Of a DNA stretch of 64,000 bases, positions 26,104 to 34,591 are shown in pieces (position 1 is the first letter of the stretch; each line of letters starts with the position of its first letter). This DNA is from Chitinophaga rupis (GTDB lineage: Bacteria; Bacteroidota; Bacteroidia; Chitinophagales; Chitinophagaceae). The DNA is taken from the NCBI RefSeq assembly GCF_900109685.1, contig NZ_FOBB01000001.1:1426001-1490000 (forward strand), in the 5' to 3' direction. A program made the position numbers and the translations under genes. The notes beneath the pieces were generated by a model. It worked only from the letters and a program-made list of their open reading frames with translations, was not told the origin of the DNA and searched no databases.

Positions 26104-27555
26104 ATGAGAAATATAATGATCATAGATGATGAGATCAATATCTGTACTTTGTTAAGTAAATTTCTTGGCAAACACGGATTTAAAGTAGATACTACAATGT
26201 CGGGTAATGCAGCGTTGAAAATGATGAAGGAGAAGACCTACGACCTGGTACTATGTGATTATCGTCTCAAGGATACCGACGGCGCTCAGCTCCTGCAGGA
26301 TATCCGCCAGTTAAATCCGCGTACCATTGTAATTATCATTACCGGGTACACGGACGTGAGGGTTGCAGTGGAAATGGTTAAGAATGGTGCTTATGACTAT
26401 TTATCCAAACCCCTGTACCCCGATGAGATCCTGAACCTGGTGCACAAAGCATTTGCGCACCTGGATGCGGAGAGTGAAAGGGAAGCCCTGCAGGCGGTTT
26501 CACAGCCGCAAACCATGTCGGTTAACCGGGAGAATGGGAATGCCAACGGCAAAGCGCCTGTTTCCGAAATGCTGGATAAAAGCAACAAGTATGTATATGG
26601 AGAAAGCAGCGGTGCAACGGAACTGTTCCGCCAGATCAAACTGGTAGCTCCTACAGACTATAGCGTGATCATTTTCGGGGAAACAGGTACCGGTAAGGAA
26701 TCTGTAGCCCACCTGATCCATCATCACAGCAAACGCAGCGCACAGCCCTTTGTGGCGCTGGATTGCGGCAGCCTTTCAAAAGAGCTGGCAGCCAGTGAAT
26801 TATTTGGTCATGAAAAAGGCGCTTTTACCGGCGCTATTAATACAAAAATTGGCGCTTTTGAACAGGCAACGGGCGGTACCCTTTTCCTGGATGAGGTATC
26901 CAACCTTTCTTACGATATACAGGTAGCGCTGCTGCGTGTAATACAGGAAAAAGTGATACGCCGCGTAGGCAGCCTGAAGGAAATACCCATTGATGTGCGC
27001 ATCATTGTGGCCTCCAACGAAAAGCTGTCGGAATCCGTACAGCGGGGCCGTTTCCGGGAAGACCTGTTCCACCGCTTTAACGAATTCACCATTTACATAC
27101 CACCGCTGCGTGAACGTAAGGAAGATCTGCAGCTGTTTGTAAATTCCTTTATTGGACAGGTGGAAAAAGAACTGCAAAAGAATTGCGGTAAGATCACCCA
27201 GGAGGTATGGGAATGTTTCCAGAAGTACACCTGGCCGGGTAACATCCGTGAGCTGAAGAACGTAATACGCCGTGCATGCCTGCTTACGCCAGAGCACCAG
27301 GATATTACCATGAGCGCCCTGCCGCTGGAAATGAAAGAGGCGTTTGTACAAAGCTATGAGGAAGACCCGGTGAGCGAGCTGGCAGCTATTGCCAATGAAA
27401 ATGATCTTAAAACTGTAGCCTTGCAGGCGGAGTATAACAAGATCATTAACGTGCTCAAAGAGGTAAAGTACAATAAAACCAAAGCTGCGCAGCTGCTGAA
27501 TATAGACCGTAAAACGCTGTATAACAAGCTGCGCCTGCTCAATATTAATTATTGA
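26104..27555 (+). CDS. Sigma-54-dependent response regulator (NtrC family), second
   Basis: 483-aa activator: receiver with D52 (LVLCDYRLKD), a Q/N-rich linker near 125-160, AAA+ core with Walker A GETGTGKES, sigma-54 loop GAFTGA, Walker B GTLFLDEVSN, arginine-finger region FREDLFHRFNEF, and a Fis-type helix-turn-helix NKTKAAQLLNIDRKTLYNKL. Its own kinase is not adjacent on the same strand, but two kinases lie convergent at 28122-31101. The following iron-permease-family gene begins 11 nt downstream and may be co-transcribed. Confidence 0.92.
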   Translation: MRNIMIIDDEINICTLLSKFLGKHGFKVDTTMSGNAALKMMKEKTYDLVLCDYRLKDTDGAQLLQDIRQLNPRTIVIIITGYTDVRVAVEMVKNGAYDYLSKPLYPDEILNLVHKAFAHLDAESEREALQAVSQPQTMSVNRENGNANGKAPVSEMLDKSNKYVYGESSGATELFRQIKLVAPTDYSVIIFGETGTGKESVAHLIHHHSKRSAQPFVALDCGSLSKELAASELFGHEKGAFTGAINTKIGAFEQATGGTLFLDEVSNLSYDIQVALLRVIQEKVIRRVGSLKEIPIDVRIIVASNEKLSESVQRGRFREDLFHRFNEFTIYIPPLRERKEDLQLFVNSFIGQVEKELQKNCGKITQEVWECFQKYTWPGNIRELKNVIRRACLLTPEHQDITMSALPLEMKEAFVQSYEEDPVSELAAIANENDLKTVALQAEYNKIINVLKEVKYNKTKAAQLLNIDRKTLYNKLRLLNINY

Positions 27556-27566
27556 ACGCCCGGGCG

Positions 27567-28052
27567 ATGAAAAAGGAAGAAACAAAGCAACAGTTAGGTG
27601 AGAACAAAAAAGGAGGCGTTGTTGGTTTTTTCGAACGCTTTTCTACCCATGTAATTAATGTTACAGGGTCAGTATGGGCCTTTGGTACTGCTTTGGCTGT
27701 TATTATCATCTGGGCCGTTACCGGGCCGGTATTTGGTTTTTCTGATACCTGGCAGCTGGTAATTAATACCGGCACCACCATCATTACTTTTTTGATGGTG
27801 TTTGTGATCCAGAAATCGCAGAACAAGGAATCCAAATCCGTGCAGCTGAAGCTGAATGAGCTGATAGCTGCTAACCGCATGGCCAGTAACCGGCTGATAG
27901 TAGCGGAAGACCTCACGGAAGAGGAGCTGGATGTGCTGCATAAATATTACTGCAAGCTGGCGGATGAAACCAAAGCGCGTATTAATATGAAAGAATCCCA
28001 CTCCGTGGAGGAAGCCATTGAGAATGCGGAGGAAAAGATCAACGCACAATAA
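27567..28052 (+). CDS. Low-affinity iron permease family membrane protein
   Basis: 161-aa protein with two TM segments (SVWAFGTALAVIIIWAVTG and VINTGTTIITFLMVFVIQ) followed by QKSQNKESKSVQLKLNELI, which is typical of the PF04120 family named after yeast Fet4. The C-terminal 60 residues are acidic and helical. Bacterial members are much shorter than Fet4 and iron transport is not demonstrated for them, so the role is uncertain. ATG at 27567 (MKKEETKQQ). The bidirectional terminator at 28084-28110 follows. Confidence 0.8.
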   Translation: MKKEETKQQLGENKKGGVVGFFERFSTHVINVTGSVWAFGTALAVIIIWAVTGPVFGFSDTWQLVINTGTTIITFLMVFVIQKSQNKESKSVQLKLNELIAANRMASNRLIVAEDLTEEELDVLHKYYCKLADETKARINMKESHSVEEAIENAEEKINAQ

Positions 28053-28083
28053 GCAAGGTCATTTACAGGAATACTATAAAAAA

Positions 28084-28112
28084 CAAAGGGCAGATCACTG
28101 ATCTGCCCTTTT
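28084..28112. terminator. Bidirectional intrinsic terminator
   Basis: AAAGGGCAGATC-ACT-GATCTGCCCTTT, a perfect 12-bp stem with a 3-nt loop, followed by TT on the plus strand and with A-runs on the left. It separates the convergent iron-permease-family gene and the REC-PAS kinase. Confidence 0.9.
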
Positions 28113-28121
28113 TGCATGGTG

Positions 28122-29555
28122 TTAGTTAGTGGGAAAGGTAATGCTGAAGGTGGTGCCTTTACCAGGCTCACTATCCACATGTATATTCCCCTTATGATTA
28201 ATGATAATGTTCTGGGTGCTGGTTAAACCCAAACCGCTGCCTTTGGGTTTGCTGGTAAAGAAGGGATCAAACAGCTTGGCCTTCATATCTTCCGGTATCC
28301 CGGGCCCGTTATCGCTAACCTGTATAACTGCCCGGTCGTTATGCCGGGCGGTATAAATGTTCAGCTCCCCTTTACCGGGCGTCATGGCCTCAATGGCGTT
28401 AATGATAATATTCAGCAGGGCTATTTCTACTTTTTCCGCATCGGCGGGTATCATTACATCCGGGTCTGAGAGGCGTTTGTCTACCCGTATCTCATTCAGC
28501 TGTAAACGGTCCTGCGCCAGCGCCAGGGCTTTTTCCGTAAGCTCGTTAATACCATGCTGCTGCACGTGCAGCTCTATCATGCGGGTGCTGTTCAGCAGCT
28601 CTGTGATCAGCTGGTTAATGCGTATGCAGTTACGTTCTATAATATCCGTATACAGCTGGCTGTCTTCCGTAACGCCGGGTTCCAGTTTAAACTGGCTTAC
28701 TGCCAGTAAAATGTTGGTGAGGGGGTTCCGTACCTCATGCGCAATTACACGGGCTATGCGGCCTGTAATTACAAATTTTTGCTGCTGCTGTTTTTCCTGC
28801 TCTTCTTTTTTCCTTTCCGTAATATCCTGCACTACACACAGGAATATCTGGGCGGCAGCATCCAGCATTACGGCATTTACCATTACATCCAGCTTTTTGC
28901 CGGCGCTGTTCACAAAGTTATATTCAGCAGGCCCACAGCCGTCTTCCCCGCAGATCTGGTCAAAGAAATGCCGGTACTGCTCCTCAAAAAGGAACAGGTC
29001 TTTCAGGTTCATGGCCAGCATTTCTTCCCGGGAGTATTGCAGGGTTCTGCAGGAGGCGGGGTTGGCGTCAATAATGTTCTTATCGCAGTCGGCCAGTAAT
29101 ATCAGGTCATGTGCTTTTTCAAATACACCGTAATACTTTTTCTCGCTTTCCGCCAGGGTGCGCAGGTGGTTCATTTCATCCAGCGCGTAACGGATAGAGC
29201 GTTCCAGCAGGTCGCCGCTGATCTCCCCTTTTACCAGGTAATCGGAGGCGCCGGCCATCATGGCCTCTTTATCAATGGTATAATCTCCTTTACCTGTAAG
29301 CATGATCACCGGGGCTTTATACCCGATCTGCTGGAAATAGTGCAGCATATCAATACCGGTATAAGGTCCCAGGCGGTAATCCACCAGGTAAATATCATGT
29401 GCCTTGCGGCTGATCTGTTCCTGTCCCTGCGCGTAGGTAGAGGCCCAGTTCAGCTGGTACTGGCCGGGGGATATGTCCTGTAACAGCTCGTTCACCAGGA
29501 AAAAATCATCCTCGTCATCATCTATCATCAAAATGTGTATGGGCTGGTCCGTCAT
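28122..29555 (-). CDS. Soluble hybrid REC-PAS-histidine kinase
   Basis: 477-aa cytoplasmic protein. N-terminal receiver (HILMIDDDEDDFFL; phosphoacceptor in IYLVDYRLGPYTG), a PAS domain (about 140-240) introduced by ESEKKYYGVFEKA, coiled linker, H box RVIAHEVRNPLTNI, N box NIIINAIEAM, G1 DNGPGIPED and G2 GSGLGLTSTQNII. An N-terminal receiver before the kinase suggests it is itself controlled by phosphorylation. The start MTDQPIHIL at 29553-29555 is preferred to the frame-open codon at 29606. It is convergent with the activator block and downstream of the CHASE3 kinase on the same strand. Confidence 0.9.
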   Translation of the reverse strand: MTDQPIHILMIDDDEDDFFLVNELLQDISPGQYQLNWASTYAQGQEQISRKAHDIYLVDYRLGPYTGIDMLHYFQQIGYKAPVIMLTGKGDYTIDKEAMMAGASDYLVKGEISGDLLERSIRYALDEMNHLRTLAESEKKYYGVFEKAHDLILLADCDKNIIDANPASCRTLQYSREEMLAMNLKDLFLFEEQYRHFFDQICGEDGCGPAEYNFVNSAGKKLDVMVNAVMLDAAAQIFLCVVQDITERKKEEQEKQQQQKFVITGRIARVIAHEVRNPLTNILLAVSQFKLEPGVTEDSQLYTDIIERNCIRINQLITELLNSTRMIELHVQQHGINELTEKALALAQDRLQLNEIRVDKRLSDPDVMIPADAEKVEIALLNIIINAIEAMTPGKGELNIYTARHNDRAVIQVSDNGPGIPEDMKAKLFDPFFTSKPKGSGLGLTSTQNIIINHKGNIHVDSEPGKGTTFSITFPTN

Positions 29556-29682
29556 GATCGTGTCTGAATAGTTTGGCAAGTGTATAAAATTATGTGTCTG
29601 GAACAACCGTCTTCAGCAGTAAAGGTGTCCGCATCATTTCCCGCAATTAAAGTGCTAAACTTTCCGGTAAGGCGGCGGTGGA

Positions 29683-31101
29683 TCATTTTTTTTGCTTAAC
29701 TGGCAAAATAATTACAAAAGCGGCTCCTTTACCCGGGTAGCCATAAGCCATAATGTACCCCTGGTGGCTGTCTACTATCTTTTTGCAAATGGCCAGCCCT
29801 ATGCCGGTGCCGGAGTATTCGCTGATGCCGTGCAGGCGCTGGAAAATAAGGAAAATACGTTCCGCATAATCCGGGTCAAAGCCAATACCATTATCCTCAA
29901 TACAAATGCGGCAAAAGGTCTCATCCCAGCGGTTCTCCTTTACAATGTTGATCTCCTTGCCTTTCAGCAGCTGGGAGCTGATGTTGATCTCCAGCTGCCG
30001 GTCCTCCTGTGAAAATTTAATGGCGTTGGTAAGTATGTTCTGGAACAGCTGCTGAAAGTTGGTAATGTTCCCTTCTATGATGGGTAGCTGGGCGCTGTGT
30101 ACTACGGCGTTCTTTTCCTGTAACGCTACTTCCAGGTCGCTTAGTACATTTTGCAGCAGGGCGCTCATATCAACCTCCGTGATGCTTTCGGGGGCTACGC
30201 GCCCGGCCCGGGAAAACAGCAGCAGGTCATTGATCAATATCCGCATACGGCCTACTGCTACTATCATACGGTCAATAAGCTGGGAGGCATCAGGGGGCAG
30301 CTGGTCTTTATACTTTACCTGCAGCCGGTCGCTGAAAGTGGATATTTTACGCAAAGGTTCCTGCAGGTCGTGTGAGGCTACGTAGGCAAATTGTTCCAGC
30401 TCCTGGTTGCTTTTGTTCAGCAGCTGTATGTTCTGCTGCAGGTCGCGCTGGTAAGATTTCAATTTGGATTCAATATGCAGCTGCAGCTTAAATTCTTTGG
30501 TTAAGGTAATGTAAGAATAGAGACCGATAAGAATAGCTACTATAGAAGAAATAAAGATCACCGGTATCCATAGGCTGGAAAAGAAATGGAACAGCTCTGT
30601 TTTTTCATGCAGCTGGGTATCCTCTATCTGCATCATGTCCTCTACTACATGCTCTATGCGGTCCATTGTTTTTTCGCCTTCCGTTACAGACAGCCGCTCG
30701 GTACGCGGGCTGCCGGAGCTGATACCGGCCTGCAGCTGCTGGTATTTAACAGCCAGCAGCGTTTTAAGCGTATCCATATGTTGCTGCTGCCGGTGGCTGT
30801 CAATAACAATACTGCGCAGCGCTTCATATTCTTTCTGAAGACTGTTGCTTCTTTCCTGCATATCGGGATGCAGGAAAGAGCTGTCGTTTGTAAGGCTGAA
30901 ACCTCTTATGGCAGCTTCCGCATCCTTCAGCTGCTTAATGATTGTTTCCAGCCTTTTGGATACTTCTATTGTATGGTTCAGCCTGCCCGCATTATCCAGC
31001 AGGTTCTTAGTTACGAGGTAGGAAAAGAACGATGCAGCAATGATAACGGAGAAAGCTATAAAAAAGCCGAGTCTTATTTTTCTTTGAACAGGATTGTGCA
31101 T
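29683..31101 (-). CDS. CHASE3-domain membrane histidine kinase
   Basis: 472-aa sensor kinase. TM1 (LGFFIAFSVIIAASFFSYLV), a periplasmic helical domain of about 140 residues with the CHASE3 pattern (LKDAEAAIRGFSLTND), TM2 (SLWIPVIFISSIVAILIGLY), a coiled coil, the H box FAYVASHDLQEPLRKI, and an ATPase domain with N box NILTNAIKFS, G1 EDNGIGFD and G2 YSGTGIGLAICKKI. The SHDLQEPLRK form is typical of phytochrome-like/CHASE3 kinases. No dedicated regulator is fused or adjacent; the CheY-like protein and REC-PAS kinase nearby are candidate partners. Confidence 0.9.
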   Translation of the reverse strand: MHNPVQRKIRLGFFIAFSVIIAASFFSYLVTKNLLDNAGRLNHTIEVSKRLETIIKQLKDAEAAIRGFSLTNDSSFLHPDMQERSNSLQKEYEALRSIVIDSHRQQQHMDTLKTLLAVKYQQLQAGISSGSPRTERLSVTEGEKTMDRIEHVVEDMMQIEDTQLHEKTELFHFFSSLWIPVIFISSIVAILIGLYSYITLTKEFKLQLHIESKLKSYQRDLQQNIQLLNKSNQELEQFAYVASHDLQEPLRKISTFSDRLQVKYKDQLPPDASQLIDRMIVAVGRMRILINDLLLFSRAGRVAPESITEVDMSALLQNVLSDLEVALQEKNAVVHSAQLPIIEGNITNFQQLFQNILTNAIKFSQEDRQLEINISSQLLKGKEINIVKENRWDETFCRICIEDNGIGFDPDYAERIFLIFQRLHGISEYSGTGIGLAICKKIVDSHQGYIMAYGYPGKGAAFVIILPVKQKK

Positions 31102-31379
31102 TGGCTCAAATAAGGGAACTTTCGAAGTTATCTAATTTAACGCATCCGCCTCAAAAAAATTTGTTAAATGATATCTCACAGGTTTACGTGCAAGATTTTC
31201 TACATTATGAAAAGCAAATTCTACAGGATTGACGCGCCTTTCAGCCGATTTTAAATTGATCTTATCTCTTACGCCTATAGGTATTTGTATTTAGGTACTA
31301 TGGAATGAACTTTGATTTCTTTTTGTTACTGTTAACTTTTTATTACTGTACAAATATTCTTCACCAAAACATCAAAGCC

Positions 31380-31571
31380 ATGAAACAGCAACCGGATAAG
31401 GGCATCAAGAATAACCCTTCGCAACAGCAACCTGGCACTGAGCAACCTGATAAAAAGCCTGCTACACCGGGGCAACAATCACCCAATAAGCAGGATATTC
31501 CTGATGATGTACCTGAAAGGGAAATAAAGCATACCCCCGCTAATCCGCAAGACGGAAAACAGGGTCAATAA
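31380..31571 (+). CDS. Small Gln/Pro/Lys-rich hypothetical protein
   Basis: 63 aa, MKQQPDKGIKNNPSQQQ... ending ...PANPQDGKQGQ. Almost all polar and Pro, no hydrophobic core, so intrinsically disordered. ATG at 31380; the frame is open to 31305, but that stretch encodes only a hydrophobic translation of AT-rich leader DNA. It lies 44 nt before the DUF892 gene and probably shares its transcript. Small disordered proteins of this kind often accompany stress genes in this group; function unknown. Confidence 0.5.
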   Translation: MKQQPDKGIKNNPSQQQPGTEQPDKKPATPGQQSPNKQDIPDDVPEREIKHTPANPQDGKQGQ

Positions 31572-31615
31572 ACATATAACACTAACTATTTCATCATTCT
31601 TAAAATCTTATAAAA

Positions 31616-32182
31616 ATGGCTGGTACAACTAAAGCATCCTCCAAAACTACCTCAAAGACCTCCGCCGCTAAGAATAAGAGCAACGGCGAGCCCTCTAAAT
31701 TTCAGCAGCTGTTCATGGATGAGCTGAAGGATATTTACTGGGCAGAAAAAAACCTGGTAAAATCATTACCCAAAATGCAAAAAGCTGCCACTTCTGAAGA
31801 ACTGGCTAATGCGATTGCAGAACATGTGGAAGTAACAAAAGGCCACGTAAGCCGCCTGGAACAAGTGTTTGAAATGCTGGGCGCAAAAGCCGTAGCTAAG
31901 AAATGCCCGGCTATGGAAGGTTTAATAGCAGAAGGACAGGAAGTAGTAAGCGATACGGAAGAAGATACTGCGGTACGTGATGCCGGTATTATTGTGTGCT
32001 CACAGAAAATTGAGCACTATGAGATAGCCGCCTATGGCAGTCTGCGCACGCTGGCCAACAGAATGGGGCAAAGCGAAATAGCTTCTTTGCTGGAACAAAC
32101 CCTGGAAGAAGAAAAAGAAACAGACCAGACGCTGACACAAATAGCAGAATCTTCTGTAAATGAAGAAGCTGCTGCTGAATAA
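31616..32182 (+). CDS. DUF892 ferritin-like protein (YciE/YciF family)
   Basis: 188 aa. A Lys/Ser/Thr-rich N-terminal tail (about 25 residues) is followed by the family opening LFMDELKDIYWAEKNLVKSL and a four-helix bundle with EHVEVTKGHVSRLEQVF and KIEHYEIAAYGSLRTLA, whose Glu and His residues are the ferritin-type metal ligands. YciE/YciF proteins are stress-induced; metal binding is family knowledge, the enzymatic role is unclear. The terminator at 32217-32247 follows. Confidence 0.9.
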   Translation: MAGTTKASSKTTSKTSAAKNKSNGEPSKFQQLFMDELKDIYWAEKNLVKSLPKMQKAATSEELANAIAEHVEVTKGHVSRLEQVFEMLGAKAVAKKCPAMEGLIAEGQEVVSDTEEDTAVRDAGIIVCSQKIEHYEIAAYGSLRTLANRMGQSEIASLLEQTLEEEKETDQTLTQIAESSVNEEAAAE

Positions 32183-32216
32183 GCAACAAAATCATTTATT
32201 GTTACGGAAACCTACG

Positions 32217-32247
32217 AAGGCCTCTGCATACTGCTGGAGGCCTTTTT
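32217..32247 (+). terminator. Intrinsic terminator after the DUF892 gene
   Basis: AAGGCCTC (32217-32224) pairs with GAGGCCTT (32237-32244), with a 12-nt loop and TTT following. Confidence 0.85.
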
Positions 32248-32255
32248 AAATTCTC

Positions 32256-32390
32256 AATTATGAATTACGGTTACGAAATGAGCACTTGCGAAATGCAGAT
32301 TTTCCAGCCTTAATTAAAGGTTATATAATGTGAAGATCTATCTTATGATGTACTCAATTCGTAATTCGTAATTGATAATTCGTAATTCAA
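32256..32390. repeat. Intergenic hairpin, word family C (aattcgtaatt)
   Basis: Arm 32256-32277 is complementary to 32358-32380 with a few mismatches. Both are made of the word AATTACG/CGTAATT repeated, with an 80-nt spacer. The right arm runs up to 5 nt before the CinA-type start. Shorter traces of the same word occur at 38140-38153 and at both ends of 55563-55690. Confidence 0.65.
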
Positions 32391-32395
32391 ATTCC

Positions 32396-32905
32396 ATGAT
32401 TGATCACGTTAACTATATCCACGATCATTGCCTGGCAAACGGCCTAACAGTGGCAGTAGCGGAAAGTGTAACCGCGGGTCAGCTGCAGCTAAATTTTAGC
32501 CGGGCCACCAATGCTTCACAGTTCTTCCAGGGCGGCATTACCGCTTATAACACGGGGCAAAAAGTAAAGCATTTGCAGGTAGAGCCTATTCATGCGCTGG
32601 AATGTAATGCCGTATCACAGCAGGTTGCCATACAAATGGCCCTGGGTGTTTGCGCCCTGTTTAACAGTACGGTGGGCATTGCCGCTACCGGTTATGCCAC
32701 CCCTGCGCCGGAGCTGGGGATCTATACCCTGTATGCTTATTATGCTATTACCTGCAAAGGACTGGTGCTGGCTGCCGGCAAAATTGTACCCATTGCAAAA
32801 GACCCTGAAGAGGTGATGCAGGAATACGCACAAAAGATCATTGATGCCTGCTGCCGCCATTTTAAGGAACGGGAAAATATGGAAGCAGCAGAGCAGATTA
32901 ATTAA
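32396..32905 (+). CDS. CinA-type amidohydrolase (C-terminal CinA domain only)
   Basis: 169 aa, stand-alone CinA C-terminal domain that in PncC-type enzymes hydrolyses nicotinamide mononucleotide to nicotinate mononucleotide. Motifs: VAVAESVTAGQLQLNFSRA, FFQGGITAYNTGQKVKHL and a glycine-bearing GIAATGYATP where canonical members read GVAGPxGG. That last motif is divergent, so the activity may differ. ATG at 32396 (MIDHVNYIHDHC); the frame opens earlier with TTG inside the hairpin repeat. It precedes topoisomerase IB by 91 nt on the same strand. Confidence 0.8.
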   Translation: MIDHVNYIHDHCLANGLTVAVAESVTAGQLQLNFSRATNASQFFQGGITAYNTGQKVKHLQVEPIHALECNAVSQQVAIQMALGVCALFNSTVGIAATGYATPAPELGIYTLYAYYAITCKGLVLAAGKIVPIAKDPEEVMQEYAQKIIDACCRHFKERENMEAAEQIN

Positions 32906-32911
32906 CAATGG

Positions 32912-32964
32912 ATAATTAATAATGAATAGCAGGAGTGCGGTAAGCGGGCTTTACTATTAATTAT
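32912..32964. repeat. Short AT-word inverted repeat before topoisomerase IB
   Basis: ATAATTAATA (32912-32921) is complementary to TATTAATTAT (32955-32964). Further related words (agtactaatcagtattaatt) continue to 32990. Same position type as the other word hairpins but weaker. Confidence 0.4.
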
Positions 32965-32996
32965 TCTTTTCAGTACTAATCAGTATTAATTGGACG

Positions 32997-34040
32997 ATGG
33001 AGAATGAAGAAGCGCTGTTAACAGCCAAAGCCGCACGGCTGCGATATGTAACTACAGATATGCCCGGTATTAGCCGTGTGAAAAATGGTAACGGCGTATT
33101 TTATATGGATGCAAAAGGAGAGAAGATCCAGGATGAAGCTATACTGGAACGCATTCGTAAGCTGGTGCTGCCGCCAGCCTGGGAGCAGGTATGGATCTGC
33201 CCCTATGAAAATGGCCACCTGCAGGCCATAGGCGTAGATACAAAAGGTCGCCGCCAATACCGCTACCATACCACCTGGCAGCAGGTGCGTAATGAAACCA
33301 AGTACGACCGGCTTCAACATTTTGGGGAAAAACTACCTCAAATCCGCAAACGTGTTAAAGCAGGACTGCGCAAGAGGGATATGAATAAGGAGAAGGTATT
33401 GTGTATTGCCCTTAGCGTATTACAGGAAACATGGATCCGCGTAGGCAACTCCTCTTACGAGAAATTATACGGCTCCTACGGTCTTACTACCCTGCGCAAC
33501 CAGCATGTGAAAATTAACGGTAATACCATGTTCTTTCATTTTAAGGGGAAAAAAGGAGTAGAGCAGAAGATCACGATCAAACATTCTTCCCTTGCTAAAT
33601 TATTGAAGAAAGTGCGCGAAATACCGGGGCAGGAGCTGTTCCAGTACTATGATGAGAACGGGGAGCATAAAAGCCTGGGCTCCGGTGATATTAACGACTT
33701 CCTGAAAGAGTGTACCGGGGAGGATTTTACCTGCAAGGATTTCCGCACCTGGGCTGGCAGCGTGCATGCTTTGAATATGCTGGCAGATATGGAGCCTTTT
33801 GATACGGCTACGGCCTGTAAAAGGAATATTGTAAGCGTAATGGACGGGGTGGCCTCTAAGCTGGGTAATACGCGGGCCGTGTGTAAGAAGTATTATGTGC
33901 ACCCGCGTTTGTTAATTGCCTATGAGGAGGGGAAGCTGGAGCCTTATATGCGGCAGGTGCGGGAAAGCCGCAATAAAGCCGGGAAGGGAGAGCTGCATAA
34001 TGATGAAAAAGTACTGCTGAAATTCTTAAAAAAAAGCTGA
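32997..34040 (+). CDS. DNA topoisomerase IB
   Basis: 347-aa type IB topoisomerase (poxvirus/bacterial class), which relaxes supercoils through a 3'-phosphotyrosyl intermediate. Seen: N-terminal DNA-clamp domain starting GISRVKNGNGVFY, catalytic domain with Arg in SVLQETWIRVGN, Lys in KKGVEQKITIK, DFRTWAGSVHAL and the nucleophile Tyr in NTRAVCKKYYVHP, close to the family form NTPAVCRKxYVHP. Length is typical. It stands just upstream of the Ku-LigD genes, with one convergent small gene between. Its stop codon is inside the terminator hairpin 34036-34092. Confidence 0.93.
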   Translation: MENEEALLTAKAARLRYVTTDMPGISRVKNGNGVFYMDAKGEKIQDEAILERIRKLVLPPAWEQVWICPYENGHLQAIGVDTKGRRQYRYHTTWQQVRNETKYDRLQHFGEKLPQIRKRVKAGLRKRDMNKEKVLCIALSVLQETWIRVGNSSYEKLYGSYGLTTLRNQHVKINGNTMFFHFKGKKGVEQKITIKHSSLAKLLKKVREIPGQELFQYYDENGEHKSLGSGDINDFLKECTGEDFTCKDFRTWAGSVHALNMLADMEPFDTATACKRNIVSVMDGVASKLGNTRAVCKKYYVHPRLLIAYEEGKLEPYMRQVRESRNKAGKGELHNDEKVLLKFLKKS

Positions 34041-34092
34041 TGTGCTAATGAAATACCTTTAACTGCCCGTTATTGTTCATTAGCACATCAGC
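34036..34092. terminator. 17-bp inverted repeat between convergent genes
   Basis: GCTGATGTGCTAATGAA (34036-34052) is perfectly complementary to 34076-34092, with a 23-nt loop. Seven A on the left read as T7 on the minus strand, so it is a strong terminator for the gene at 34111-34452; the plus side lacks a T-run. The TGA of topoisomerase IB lies within the left arm. Confidence 0.8.
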
Positions 34093-34110
34093 AAATTATC
34101 TGCAATCAAA

Positions 34111-34452
34111 TCAGATCTGCTCTTCCCTGTCCTCAACCGGGATCTTTTTAATAAAATCATCAAAGCCGCTTTCTTCATGAGAGCTATACATCCCATAAGC
34201 ATCCAGCACAAATCCTTTCTCACCTTCCGCATCCTCCATTAAATATAAAATGTTGGAATCGGCAGGGTCGGATTCTCCCTCAAAACGGAATGTTTTAACA
34301 ATCTTAAGATCCTCCGGGTTAAATACCTTGTTACTTTCTGTTGATTGCATTCTGCCATGGTCACTCATTTTAAATTCATGATCATAGCCCTTATGTCGCA
34401 TTTTTTCCATGACCTGGGACAGCGTGGTCATTTCACCTGGTTTCTCTTGCAT
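34111..34452 (-). CDS. Conserved Bacteroidota hypothetical (small family sometimes labelled phosphoribosylpyrophosphate synthetase)
   Basis: 113 aa, small soluble protein. The pattern TTLSQVMEKMRHKGYDHEF ... TFRFEGESDPADSNILYL ... KGFVLDAYGMYSS matches a widespread Bacteroidota family that databases often mislabel as PRPP synthetase; it has none of that enzyme's motifs. ATG at 34452 (MQEKPGEM) or 34431 (MTTLSQV); family members usually begin like the second. It diverges from ku. Function unknown. Confidence 0.7.
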   Translation of the reverse strand: MQEKPGEMTTLSQVMEKMRHKGYDHEFKMSDHGRMQSTESNKVFNPEDLKIVKTFRFEGESDPADSNILYLMEDAEGEKGFVLDAYGMYSSHEESGFDDFIKKIPVEDREEQI

Positions 34453-34591
34453 AAAAAAGGGAATTTGGTTCCAGGTGTAAAAGTCAAAAGTTATGCCACC
34501 GGTCCCGGATGTTATAAAGTTTAACACGGGCCTTTTCCCGTGCCACTGTGGTACTATTTGTGTTATAGTCTATTTACTAATAATTAATACT

